Shown here: piece by piece, positions 40,797-49,667 of the stretch | Position numbering within the stretch: the first letter of the stretch is position 1 | Layout of the letters: each line of letters starts with the position of its first letter | IMG/VR virus record: IMGVR_UViG_3300042455_000321 | Location: 1-64,000 of that record | Origin: a virus | Direction: 5' to 3' (one strand) | DNA length: 64,000 nt | Notes under the pieces: generated by a model | Databases searched by the model: none | Told to the model about the DNA's origin: nothing | Seen by the model: the letters and a program-made list of their open reading frames with translations, nothing else | Program-made: the position numbers and the translations under genes

Positions 40797-42644
40797 ATGT
40801 ATAAAGAATTAGTATTAAAATCACTTCACAATAGGAACACAATCGTTCCAATAAACGAAATTACCTATGAGCCTAGAGACTACGAAGCCTATCAAAGTCT
40901 TTTTCAATATAGTGCAGATATCCACGAGTACGTTCACCTACAAGGTGGTGTTAGTGGATTCAATGGGAAACTTTACACCAATAGCATATACCTGGACATC
41001 GACAATGCCACTAATGGCGCTGAAGCACGGAATAGCTTAATCAAACTTATCCGTTACCTTAACTCTGAATACAAAATCCACCCTGATGATTTAAAGATAT
41101 ACTTTAGTGGCAACAAGGGTTACCACGTAGAGATACCAGAAATTATGTTAGGGGAGATTAAAGGTTCAGAGGTACTTAACCAATTCGTTAAGGACTTCGT
41201 AATGAAGATTAAAGTAGGTAGCCAAGTAGCTGACATTGATACGGCTATCTATGATGCTACGCGTATCTTCAGATTGGTTAACTCTAAGAACATGAAGTCA
41301 GGGTTATTCAAGATACCAATAGGTTACGATGAGGTTATGGAACTTGGTGATACTGGCGTTAGAGAATTGGCTAAAGTACCACGCACCGATTGGAAACTAT
41401 CTAAGACCTACAACCCTAAGTTCAATCAAAAGTTAGCTGACCTATGGGAGTCAGTTGCTCAACGTGATGCTGTTGTAGATTTAGGCGTAGAGAATATGGA
41501 TAGCTTCTTTGCCCCTGCAACAGAAGGTGGACGTAATACCAAATACTTTGCTCAAGCGACTATGTTGTTGGAGAAAGGTTTATATCCTGATGCTGTGTAC
41601 CAAATCGTACAGAACGCTAATCAATTATCTGGCAACCCTATCCCTGATGCAGAGATGCAGTTGATTATGCGTCATGCCCAAGAGAAGCTAAGACGTAAAG
41701 GCTCAAGCAAGAAGGCTATGTTCAAACCACTTAGTGATTTATTACCTGAATGGGAACAAGAACAACTTGATGAGACCAACCCTATATGGACAGGGTTCAA
41801 GCGTATTGACGAGGATATGAAAGGAAAGCTTCGTGGTAAGCTAATCGTTGTAGCAGGTTACGCAGGTTCTAAGAAGTCTTTATTCTGTCAGCAAGTATTG
41901 TTACAGAACATTAGAGAAGGCAAGCAAGTAGGTCTATATAGTTCTATGGAGATGAGTTCATCTACCGTATTAGACAGAACTATATCCCAATCATTTAATA
42001 ATAAAGATTACCAAGGCTCGGTTAGTGAGGCAGTAAGAAAAGCTTACCAAGCAGAGAAACAAGCAGCACGCGAGTTCATTCAGAAGAACATTGTAGAGAT
42101 GTATGGTAGTCGCCTTATGGTATCTTCCGATGGCTCTATGGATAGTAGCCATTACCGACAAGCATTGATAGATACTCGTGAGCGTTTAGGTCGTGTAGAC
42201 TTATTGGTAGTTGATGGGTTGTCTATGATGAATGGTGGTGAGAGCGAATTAGCAGCAGCAAACAAACATACCAAGGAACTTAAGGAGTTAGCTATTGAGT
42301 TCAACATAGCTGTCTTTCTTATCGTTCATGCGTCAAGAGGTGAGGCGTTAGATGCTCGTGACTTGCGCAATAAGATTAGAGGTAGCGAGAAAGTAATTGA
42401 CAATAGTGATTGTGCTATTTATTTATCCCAAATTGTAGACCAAGAGAAGACATTAGATAACTTGACAGAGTATAGTAAAGACCAAGGTTATATTAGATGC
42501 TACAATAAGCGTGGGTCTGGTAACTATACCAATGTGGTATATGACTTTGACCAAAAGACTTTGCTTATGACAGAGAGCGATACCGACCCAAGGACTGTAG
42601 AGGTTAAGGGAAAGAAAGGTAGTAGTGATGATGGGTGGTTATAG
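40797..42644 (+). CDS. Primase-helicase fusion
   Basis: The 615-residue protein joins an archaeo-eukaryotic-type primase (about 50-220: SIYLDIDNA with metal Asps, IYFSGNKGYHVEIP, DATRIFRLVNSKN) to a DnaB/RecA-fold helicase (about 330-600). Walker A is unusual, GYAGSKKS, with Lys in place of the last Gly; Walker B is LLVVDGLSMM; IVHASRG and RGSEKVIDNSDC follow as motifs. It would unwind DNA and prime synthesis. No DNA polymerase gene is in the window. Confidence 0.85.
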   Translation: MYKELVLKSLHNRNTIVPINEITYEPRDYEAYQSLFQYSADIHEYVHLQGGVSGFNGKLYTNSIYLDIDNATNGAEARNSLIKLIRYLNSEYKIHPDDLKIYFSGNKGYHVEIPEIMLGEIKGSEVLNQFVKDFVMKIKVGSQVADIDTAIYDATRIFRLVNSKNMKSGLFKIPIGYDEVMELGDTGVRELAKVPRTDWKLSKTYNPKFNQKLADLWESVAQRDAVVDLGVENMDSFFAPATEGGRNTKYFAQATMLLEKGLYPDAVYQIVQNANQLSGNPIPDAEMQLIMRHAQEKLRRKGSSKKAMFKPLSDLLPEWEQEQLDETNPIWTGFKRIDEDMKGKLRGKLIVVAGYAGSKKSLFCQQVLLQNIREGKQVGLYSSMEMSSSTVLDRTISQSFNNKDYQGSVSEAVRKAYQAEKQAAREFIQKNIVEMYGSRLMVSSDGSMDSSHYRQALIDTRERLGRVDLLVVDGLSMMNGGESELAAANKHTKELKELAIEFNIAVFLIVHASRGEALDARDLRNKIRGSEKVIDNSDCAIYLSQIVDQEKTLDNLTEYSKDQGYIRCYNKRGSGNYTNVVYDFDQKTLLMTESDTDPRTVEVKGKKGSSDDGWL

Positions 42645-42685
42645 TGCATGAAATTTTCCAAAAATAAATCACAAGATATTAACAT

Positions 42686-42913
42686 ATGAAACAACAAACA
42701 GCAGTAGAATACTTATTTGAAAAGCTTTGGGAAGAACCAAAGGATAAGCTAACTTGGCACACTATATTAGAGAAGGCTAAAGAGAAAGAAAAGGAACAGC
42801 ATAATGAGACAGCAGAAGATTGGTGGCATAAAGCAGCAGCTTATATAATTTCAATAAGTGAGCCTAAAAATCAAAGCTTTGATAAATATTATGAAGAAAG
42901 ATTTAATAATTAA
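42686..42913 (+). CDS. Hypothetical protein
   Basis: The 75-residue acidic, helical protein contains AEDWWHKAAAYIISI. It follows the helicase gene by 41 bases. No family recognised. Confidence 0.5.
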   Translation: MKQQTAVEYLFEKLWEEPKDKLTWHTILEKAKEKEKEQHNETAEDWWHKAAAYIISISEPKNQSFDKYYEERFNN

Positions 42914-42915
42914 CT

Positions 42916-43164
42916 ATGTGGACACAGACAACAACTAACGACAACCTGGATATACAGGAGGACACTATAGTCCAATCAGTAATTGAGCAATACTTCCAAC
43001 GCTCTCAACTAGGTATTAAAAAATATAATACCACGCTTGATAGAAATGACTTATCTTTGCATGAGTGGTTGGAGCACCTTAAGCAAGAGCTGATGGACGC
43101 AACGCTGTATATACAAAAGCTACAAAAAGAAATTGATGATAGTGGAAAAGAAAAGAATCCATAA
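42916..43164 (+). CDS. MazG-like / DUF5664-type helical protein
   Basis: The 82-residue protein contains SVIEQYFQRSQLGIKKYNTTLDRNDLSLHEWLEHLKQELMDATLYIQKL, with the E-x-x-D spacing of MazG-like nucleotide pyrophosphohydrolase domains common in phages. At this length it is a minimal version. It overlaps the RusA gene by 29 bases. Confidence 0.55.
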   Translation: MWTQTTTNDNLDIQEDTIVQSVIEQYFQRSQLGIKKYNTTLDRNDLSLHEWLEHLKQELMDATLYIQKLQKEIDDSGKEKNP

Positions 43165-43543
43165 AATATTCATTCACGAACTGCCAAACAAAGTTCAACA
43201 GTCTAAACGCAAGGTTGCGTACATTAGTTGGAACACGCTGTTCTCTAGTCCTCACCACACGGTCAGGACTAAACTTGTTAATGAGATGAAAAAGATTATT
43301 GAACCCTATTTGGCTTCACTAGTTTTGCTTAACCCTCCTGTTGCAATCCACTTGAAGTATTACTGTAACAGAACTGCATATGACATTGATAATAAGACCA
43401 TTTGGTTTAAAATTATAATGGACGTATTGAAAGGTTGGAAGCTGGAAGATGACACCGTAAAGTTTGTCAAGTCGGTATCTATTGAAGCTATAGTCCACAA
43501 AAACAAAATTGACTCAATGGAAATAATAATAACTGAACTATAA
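43136..43543 (+). CDS. rusA: RusA-family Holliday junction resolvase
   Basis: The 135-residue protein shows the RusA catalytic pattern: TAYDIDNKTIWFKIIMDVLKGWKLEDDTVKFV, with Asp residues at about 83, 85 and 105. Strand IEAIVHKNK closes the fold. It resolves branched recombination or replication intermediates before packaging. Start taken at the ATG at 43136, one codon after a TTG. Confidence 0.88.
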   Translation: MIVEKKRIHKIFIHELPNKVQQSKRKVAYISWNTLFSSPHHTVRTKLVNEMKKIIEPYLASLVLLNPPVAIHLKYYCNRTAYDIDNKTIWFKIIMDVLKGWKLEDDTVKFVKSVSIEAIVHKNKIDSMEIIITEL

Positions 43544-43773
43544 TGGGAAAAGTATATATGGTAGATGTAGCTTGCGAGCTACCCAACAAGGAGAAAAAGA
43601 CCTTTGAAAAGATGGTTATGGACGAAGAGCTATTAAATAGCGACCATAATAAAGCTAGGATTATAGCCCTAATCTATGAAAGAAAGTCTAAAAAGTACTT
43701 TGATAACTTCCATAAGGTTAAGATGAAAATAACCAAAATCAAGGAAATTAAGGGTATTTTAGAAGACTTTTAA
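43543..43773 (+). CDS. Hypothetical protein
   Basis: The 76-residue protein is basic at the end (KVKMKITKIKEIKGI) and shares TAATGG with the RusA stop. It closes the replication block just before the phage promoter. No family recognised. Confidence 0.5.
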   Translation: MGKVYMVDVACELPNKEKKTFEKMVMDEELLNSDHNKARIIALIYERKSKKYFDNFHKVKMKITKIKEIKGILEDF

Positions 43774-43785
43774 ACGTATTATATA
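43772..43785 (+). promoter_or_regulatory. Unit B phage promoter (virion operon)
   Basis: AAACGTATTATATA occurs 15 bases before the ATG at 43801. The same 14-mer precedes the genes at 54887 and, on the minus strand, 61489, always 15-18 bases before the start. Confidence 0.7.
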
Positions 43786-43800
43786 ACATAATAACGAATT

Positions 43801-45441
43801 ATGGCATTTACTCCAGAACAAATAGCAAAAGCTTTTGCAGGTGCTCAAGGTGATATATATGAGGTCTTTCAACAAAGAGCTAACCAAGAAGCTAAGCAAA
43901 CTCAATTAGAAAGAGCTTATGCTAAACAACAATTAGACGCTGAAAGAAAGGAAAGAGCTGAAAGAAACGCAGCTTTAAATGATGTATTGACTGCTCAAAG
44001 AAACGCTAATTTAGCTACTGGTACTAAGTTAGATGAGTTGTATAACCAAAAAAGCATGGAGATATACCAAGATGCTTTTAACGCAGAAAATGCTCAATTA
44101 TATAAAGATAACTTACCTCTTTGGAAACAACAAGTTATCCCAAAACTTACAGCTTTAAAAAGCCAAGAAGAAAGTGTTGCATCTGGGTTAAAAAAAGTTG
44201 ACGAGTATATTGCTAAAAAGAACCAAGAATTAGGAGGGGCTTTGAATGTTCCTGCTGTAAGAAATGCAATCATTGACGGGTTGGCATTTGACGCTAACAA
44301 TAAAGTTACAGGTTCTTTAAATGCAGAAGATGCCACGTTAGATGCAATATTATCAGGTCACTATGACTTTAAAAATAAAAAACCAATAGATAGTGGTGCT
44401 GACTCAGCTGAATATGCTGCTGACTTTTACGACCCTACTAGAACTGAAAACCTGGTTATTACTAAGTTTAAGCCAGATATGGTTCAACCTATCCCTGTAA
44501 AGTATAGACAAAATGGTATTCTTATGAATGATATTTATAAGATGCCTTCTTATTATAAAGTAGTTGAGGGACAGAAAGACCCTGTATTAGACGTTGTTTC
44601 TATTAAAGGTAAAGATGGTGGTGAATATACTGTTGCTTCTGAAAATATGAAACAATTACTAACCAAAGAACCTATTTCCAGAATGGCAATTCAACACCAT
44701 GCAAGAATGTTGAAAGACACACCTGAAGGTCAAGAAGCTTTTACAAACTTAGACAAAAATCAATTTAATGATTACGTTATAGCTGACTTTTCTAAAAAGC
44801 TACCTAAACCTTTCAAAGAAGAAACAAGAGTTGACCCTAATGATAAAGAGTTGTTTGATAGAATGACAGCTAGAGCTAGAGGTGATAAAGAAGATAAAAC
44901 AAAAGATAGCTTAGACTATTTGATGTCTTTATATGGTAAATCATACCCGCAAATAGGTAATTACCCTACTCCAAGTAAAGCAAACTACTCAGAACAAAAC
45001 CTACCTTCTGGGGTTGACATGGGTAAACTTCATGATATAACTTCTAAATCTGGTTCAGACTTATTAAAAGACGCAAGTAACATTTCTTTCAAAATATGGA
45101 AAGATGAAACTACTGGCCAAGATTACTTCTCAGTTGAAGAAACTAAAGGTGCTAACTCTGTACAAACAGCATTATCTAAAGAAGCTGATAGAAAGGGTTG
45201 GAAGAAAGGACACTTCTATAAAGTTCCAAGTGTAGATTGGTATTTTAATTTCCCTTCTACAAGTGGCAGAACAGATACTAGAACAATGGAGAAAACAAGT
45301 AGAGATGTTAAAGCTGGTTCTACTGCCCCTGTTACTACAACAGCTGCAAGTGTTACTACTGCTGCACCTTCTGGTGTAAACTGGGCAAAAAAACAAAAAG
45401 ATGCTGAAGAAGCAAAAGCAAAAGCAAAAGTTAAAAAATAA
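43801..45441 (+). CDS. Virion-associated protein, uncharacterised
   Basis: The 546-residue protein is the first gene behind the phage promoter. It has a long coiled coil at about 25-75 (ANQEAKQTQLERAYAKQQLDAER), a mixed middle, and a Thr/Ala-rich tail ending in a Lys/Ala repeat. Its place ahead of two giant proteins suggests an internal or ejected virion protein. No family recognised. Confidence 0.55.
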   Translation: MAFTPEQIAKAFAGAQGDIYEVFQQRANQEAKQTQLERAYAKQQLDAERKERAERNAALNDVLTAQRNANLATGTKLDELYNQKSMEIYQDAFNAENAQLYKDNLPLWKQQVIPKLTALKSQEESVASGLKKVDEYIAKKNQELGGALNVPAVRNAIIDGLAFDANNKVTGSLNAEDATLDAILSGHYDFKNKKPIDSGADSAEYAADFYDPTRTENLVITKFKPDMVQPIPVKYRQNGILMNDIYKMPSYYKVVEGQKDPVLDVVSIKGKDGGEYTVASENMKQLLTKEPISRMAIQHHARMLKDTPEGQEAFTNLDKNQFNDYVIADFSKKLPKPFKEETRVDPNDKELFDRMTARARGDKEDKTKDSLDYLMSLYGKSYPQIGNYPTPSKANYSEQNLPSGVDMGKLHDITSKSGSDLLKDASNISFKIWKDETTGQDYFSVEETKGANSVQTALSKEADRKGWKKGHFYKVPSVDWYFNFPSTSGRTDTRTMEKTSRDVKAGSTAPVTTTAASVTTAAPSGVNWAKKQKDAEEAKAKAKVKK

Positions 45442-45452
45442 AAATCACTTTA

Positions 45453-48400
45453 ATGCAAGATAAAATAGTTATTAATGGCGTTGTATTAAATGACGATGAC
45501 CAAGATTTAATTAACCAAGCATATATTGACCAATATGGTAAGTTAGATTACGAGAGTCCTGATTTTAACAATAGAATGGACGCTCTTGCAAAAGACTACA
45601 TGGGTTGGAAGAAAGGCGAGTTAGATAAAAGTTCCTCTAAATTAATTAATTCATCTTGGACAGATTTAAAAACCCAAGCAAGCCCACAATACCATAATGC
45701 TTTAATGCATCTTTCTGGTATGCCTATATCTTCATTAAATCAACCTATAGAGTATACAGCACCAGAAGTTAAAGTTACTGCAGAGAAAAAGAAAAGATTT
45801 GTTGGTCCAGTTGAAGAGGTAGATTATAGCCCTCAAAGAGAGTTTAAATTTGAGCCTGAGATTGCAGAAGCCAATAAACAAGAACAATATGACCCATTTA
45901 CCAAATACGCTGGTGATTTCTTAGTTAAAACAGCAGGTAAAGTTTGGCAAGGTATTGGTTCTTTTCTATCTGATGTTGGTAGAGCAAAAGCTGAATTACA
46001 AAAAAATCAAGAGTCATTAGAAGACTACGATGTACAAGAAGCTGTTAGCAAGATAAACAAAGCAGAGAAAGGTATATTTACTAAGCCAGCAGAGAGAGTT
46101 AAGCAAGAGTTTATTAAAGACGTTGAACAAGTACCTATTATTGATGAGAAGACTGGTAGTGTTAGCCCTAAAGGTTTTGCTCAAGGCATAACAGGGATTG
46201 CATCTACTATTGCCCCATACACTATTCCTGTTGAGGGTATCGGTGCTTTAACTGCTGATATAGCTACTAGCAAATTAGGAAGATGGGGTATTAATTTAAC
46301 TAGCAATTTTATGAATCAGTTTCCTAAAGTATTCTACCTAACAAAAGGTGAGTCTTTAGAACAAGCTGATAAGATGGGGCTATCTGAAGAAGATGCTCAT
46401 AAGTTTGCTACAGCTAATGGTTTGGCAACAACATTTGCCTTTTCTCTTCCTGGGTCTTTCCTTAATTTAAACCCATACAAGAATACATTATCTAAGTTTA
46501 TACTTAACCCTAAGAACTTGTCTACAACTAGACAAATGTTAAATTTTGGTACAGGAGCTGCAATGAGTGGTACTTCAGGTGCATTAGCAACCGTAGGGGA
46601 GAAAGTAGCAAAAGACTTGTACGCTGAAAATAGAATACCTATGCAAGGTGATTTAGTAACTGCCAAGTTACCTAATAACCAAGTTGTAAAAGAAAAGATT
46701 ACAGGCGTATTTGAAGATGGTACTTATAAAGTAGGTGATTTGGATATACCTTTTCAAGCTGCTGATATACAATTAGAGCCAGAAGAGTACTTATCAAAAG
46801 AAGCAATGAAAGAGTATGGTAAAAGCTTCTTGTCTATGGCCGCACTCCATGGGTTAATGGATTATAAAGGTGCTGGTAGAATGTTCAAAAACAACAACAG
46901 TTACTATACAAATACTGTTGCTGATATGGCTTCTCCTAAGAACTTTGCCAATAGTGTAACGCAAATATCAAGAGAGATAAATAGTGGAGTTGTATCGCCA
47001 GAACAAGGAAGAAAAGCAATTTCATTATTAAACAAAATACAACCATATGTTACAGATGCTATGGTATCTATGGAAAACAACCCTAGATTTAATAAAAAGT
47101 ATTTTGGTAACTATGTGTTTGCTTCAGCAGAAAGAGAAGACTTAATCAACAAAAGAAACCAAGCTGCTAAGCAAATGTCTACAAGCTTATCAGAAGGAGA
47201 AGAAGTTCAAGTAAGAGACAACAACGGAAAAGTTATTACAAGCAATGCTACTGTTGAGTCTATTAATGAAGGACCTGATGGTAATATCCAATTTAAAGTA
47301 TCTGGTATTGATGCACCTGTAAGTGCAGAGAACATTATACCTGTAAGAAATACAGAAGCTGCCGATAAGATGGAGGCAATTTCTAATCAAATAAATACTG
47401 TATCTCGAGATATTAAAAAGATACAAGATGGCAATGCATTTAGAGGTAGATTAGTTACTTCTAATGAAGTTGTACAAAAGGCTTCTGATGCTTCACCTGA
47501 CGGAAGATTAAAACCTTTCCAAGTTAGGTCTATGGCTGAAATTCCATTAGGGTTTTTCTCCGAAGTTGCTAACCCATTAAGATTTGAAAACGACCCTATT
47601 GTTAAGAAACATATCAAAGATATAGAGTCTGGAAGTTTAAAGGTTACTGGAGAAGAAACAACAATGCCAATTGTTTTAGATGAGAATGGCAATATAATTG
47701 ATGGCCGTAAGAGAGTTGCTCAAGCTATCGTTGAAGCAAGAAGAGGTAGATTAGGTAACGTAGATAATTCTTTTGAAGTATTAAGACCTATTACATTTGC
47801 TGAAGCAGCTAAGAATGTATCGGATATGCATGACTCAGACCCTGAAGTGCAAAGACAATACTGGGATAACATAAAAGTTCCTGGTACTCCTGAAGCTGCT
47901 ACTCAATTAGGCGTAGAGGAAATACCTGTTGACATGAACATTAAACAGGCTACAAGTAAAGTATTCCAAGATACTAAAACAAAGATTGCTGATAACGATG
48001 AAGACGTTGATGCTACTGACGTATTAGATGGCAATGTAGAAGGTGCTTTTATTGATGAGGCTACTAATACTACAGTAACAGCTGCTGAAAAGATTAAGAC
48101 GTTTTTAGAATATTATAATACACTACCAGAGTCAGAGAAAGTAAAAGCTTTAAATGATTTTGTTAAAACCCTAAACTCTACTGTAGATGCTAATGGCAGA
48201 AAGGTATATGGGAAGAACCCAGAGTTTGAAGCTTTTAAAGCTGCTGTAGACTTCTTGAGAAAAATGGGCGTACCTAAAGAAGATTTAGCTAGCGCACTTC
48301 ATAATGGGTTATTACCTAGTTATAATGACCAAGGAAGAGTTGAAGGATACATTAATGGTGCATTAAAGATAATGGAAAGAAAAGGTATGTTAAAAGATGA

Positions 48401-49151
48401 CGTTATTACCTTTGCTGACATTGAAACAAAAAGACAAGCTGAGGCAAAAGCAGCTGAAGAAAAAAAGTTAAGAGAAGAAAAAAGAAATAGCAATAAAGAA
48501 ATGAAGCTTAACCAATTTGCTGAAAGAGTAGCAAGTAAAGGTAAGTTAGCATTTGCTAAAAATAAAGCTGAACAAGATTACTATAATAGAAACAAAGCAG
48601 AGATAGATAGAAGAGCAGAGATAGTAAAAGAAGCTAAGAAACAACAAGCAGAGAAAGAAGCTAGAACTGAAGAAGGATTTGAAGTTGTAGGTCAAGTAGA
48701 AGGTAAACCTGTTGCTGCGGTAGAAGTTGTAGAAGAAGTTAAAACTGAAGAGCCACAAAAAGAAACTATAGTTGGGGCTAACGTATTAGGTAAGGACGCT
48801 ACAGGTGCAGAAGTAAAAGGCCAAGTAATAAATGAAATGGCTAATGGTGACTTGATAGTTAAGACTGACTCAGGTAATGTAATTATTAAGAGTGGGGACA
48901 TTTTAGAGATAGGTGGTAAAACAGCTATTATCCCTGATGAGATTACTGTTGCTACAGAAGAACAGCCATTTGAATTTGAAAGTGATATGGAAGAGCAAAC
49001 TACAGAAACTGAAGCAGCTAAACCAGAGTACACCCAGAAAGCTAAAGAAGCTGAGTTTACAAGACCAGAGAATATGAAAGACGTTAAAGACTTATTTGAC
49101 CAACTACGTAGACTTAAGTTGCTTGAATCTAAAGGAAAAGATTGTTTATAA
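45453..49151 (+). CDS. Giant polyvalent-type protein with internal ParB-like domain
   Basis: The 1232-residue protein has glycine-rich hydrophobic segments at about 240-280 and 325-345, an SH3-like turn at 400-430, a ParB-like core at about 680-780 (FQVRSMAEIPLGFF, TTMPIVLDENGNIIDGRKRVAQAI), a coiled coil at about 990-1070, and an acidic beta-containing end. This mix is typical of polyvalent proteins that phages inject with DNA. Its N-terminal part may be an internal core component. Function of the ParB part is unknown. Confidence 0.65.
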   Translation: MQDKIVINGVVLNDDDQDLINQAYIDQYGKLDYESPDFNNRMDALAKDYMGWKKGELDKSSSKLINSSWTDLKTQASPQYHNALMHLSGMPISSLNQPIEYTAPEVKVTAEKKKRFVGPVEEVDYSPQREFKFEPEIAEANKQEQYDPFTKYAGDFLVKTAGKVWQGIGSFLSDVGRAKAELQKNQESLEDYDVQEAVSKINKAEKGIFTKPAERVKQEFIKDVEQVPIIDEKTGSVSPKGFAQGITGIASTIAPYTIPVEGIGALTADIATSKLGRWGINLTSNFMNQFPKVFYLTKGESLEQADKMGLSEEDAHKFATANGLATTFAFSLPGSFLNLNPYKNTLSKFILNPKNLSTTRQMLNFGTGAAMSGTSGALATVGEKVAKDLYAENRIPMQGDLVTAKLPNNQVVKEKITGVFEDGTYKVGDLDIPFQAADIQLEPEEYLSKEAMKEYGKSFLSMAALHGLMDYKGAGRMFKNNNSYYTNTVADMASPKNFANSVTQISREINSGVVSPEQGRKAISLLNKIQPYVTDAMVSMENNPRFNKKYFGNYVFASAEREDLINKRNQAAKQMSTSLSEGEEVQVRDNNGKVITSNATVESINEGPDGNIQFKVSGIDAPVSAENIIPVRNTEAADKMEAISNQINTVSRDIKKIQDGNAFRGRLVTSNEVVQKASDASPDGRLKPFQVRSMAEIPLGFFSEVANPLRFENDPIVKKHIKDIESGSLKVTGEETTMPIVLDENGNIIDGRKRVAQAIVEARRGRLGNVDNSFEVLRPITFAEAAKNVSDMHDSDPEVQRQYWDNIKVPGTPEAATQLGVEEIPVDMNIKQATSKVFQDTKTKIADNDEDVDATDVLDGNVEGAFIDEATNTTVTAAEKIKTFLEYYNTLPESEKVKALNDFVKTLNSTVDANGRKVYGKNPEFEAFKAAVDFLRKMGVPKEDLASALHNGLLPSYNDQGRVEGYINGALKIMERKGMLKDDVITFADIETKRQAEAKAAEEKKLREEKRNSNKEMKLNQFAERVASKGKLAFAKNKAEQDYYNRNKAEIDRRAEIVKEAKKQQAEKEARTEEGFEVVGQVEGKPVAAVEVVEEVKTEEPQKETIVGANVLGKDATGAEVKGQVINEMANGDLIVKTDSGNVIIKSGDILEIGGKTAIIPDEITVATEEQPFEFESDMEEQTTETEAAKPEYTQKAKEAEFTRPENMKDVKDLFDQLRRLKLLESKGKDCL

Positions 49152-49166
49152 TAAAAACTATATAAA

Positions 49167-49667
49167 ATGATAAAACCAGTACAACTACCTAAAGAAGTAG
49201 TAGCAGAATTAACCCCAAGAATATGTGATGAACATAAAGCTTTTTATTTCTATAAAGCAGCAGCTAACTGGTGTTTTGAGAAAGGATATATGAAAGCAGG
49301 AGCGTTCTTCCAACACGAGTCTAAAGAAGAATTAGAACACTCTGAGATACTTGAAAAGTTTATCCGTGATTGGAATGTTATCCCTGAATTAGATGCTATT
49401 GAGCAGCCTCCTTTGGAGTTTGATGGCTTAGTAGATATTCTTGAGCAAGCATACGAAATGGAGTATAAACTTTATGAAGATTACGAAGACTCTAGCAAAG
49501 CAGTCTTTAAAATTGGAGACCTATGCGCTTTTGATTTGTTACAACAGTTTAGGACAATTCAAAAAGATAGCGTAGCTTTGTATAGCGATTTCTTAAATAA
49601 ATTAGAATTGATAGACGCTACTGACAAATTCCAATTATTCTACTTCGAAAACAAACACTTTAAGTAA
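49167..49667 (+). CDS. Ferritin
   Basis: The 166-residue protein matches bacterial non-haem ferritin in length and ligand spacing. E22, E55 with H58 (EELEH), E99 and Q132 are spaced 33, 3, 41 and 33 apart, as E17, E50, H53, E94 and Q127 in E. coli FtnA as I recall them; the further glutamate (E130 there) is Ser here. ICDEHKAFYFYKAAANWC and GAFFQHESKEELEHSEILEKF are clear ferritin helices. It would oxidise and store iron. It is coupled to the giant gene behind it. Confidence 0.88.
   Translation: MIKPVQLPKEVVAELTPRICDEHKAFYFYKAAANWCFEKGYMKAGAFFQHESKEELEHSEILEKFIRDWNVIPELDAIEQPPLEFDGLVDILEQAYEMEYKLYEDYEDSSKAVFKIGDLCAFDLLQQFRTIQKDSVALYSDFLNKLELIDATDKFQLFYFENKHFK

Noticed and set aside
43052-43059. 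TATCTTTG inside 42916-43164
   Set aside because: It lies within a coding gene and the nearest TTG is only about 13 bases upstream.
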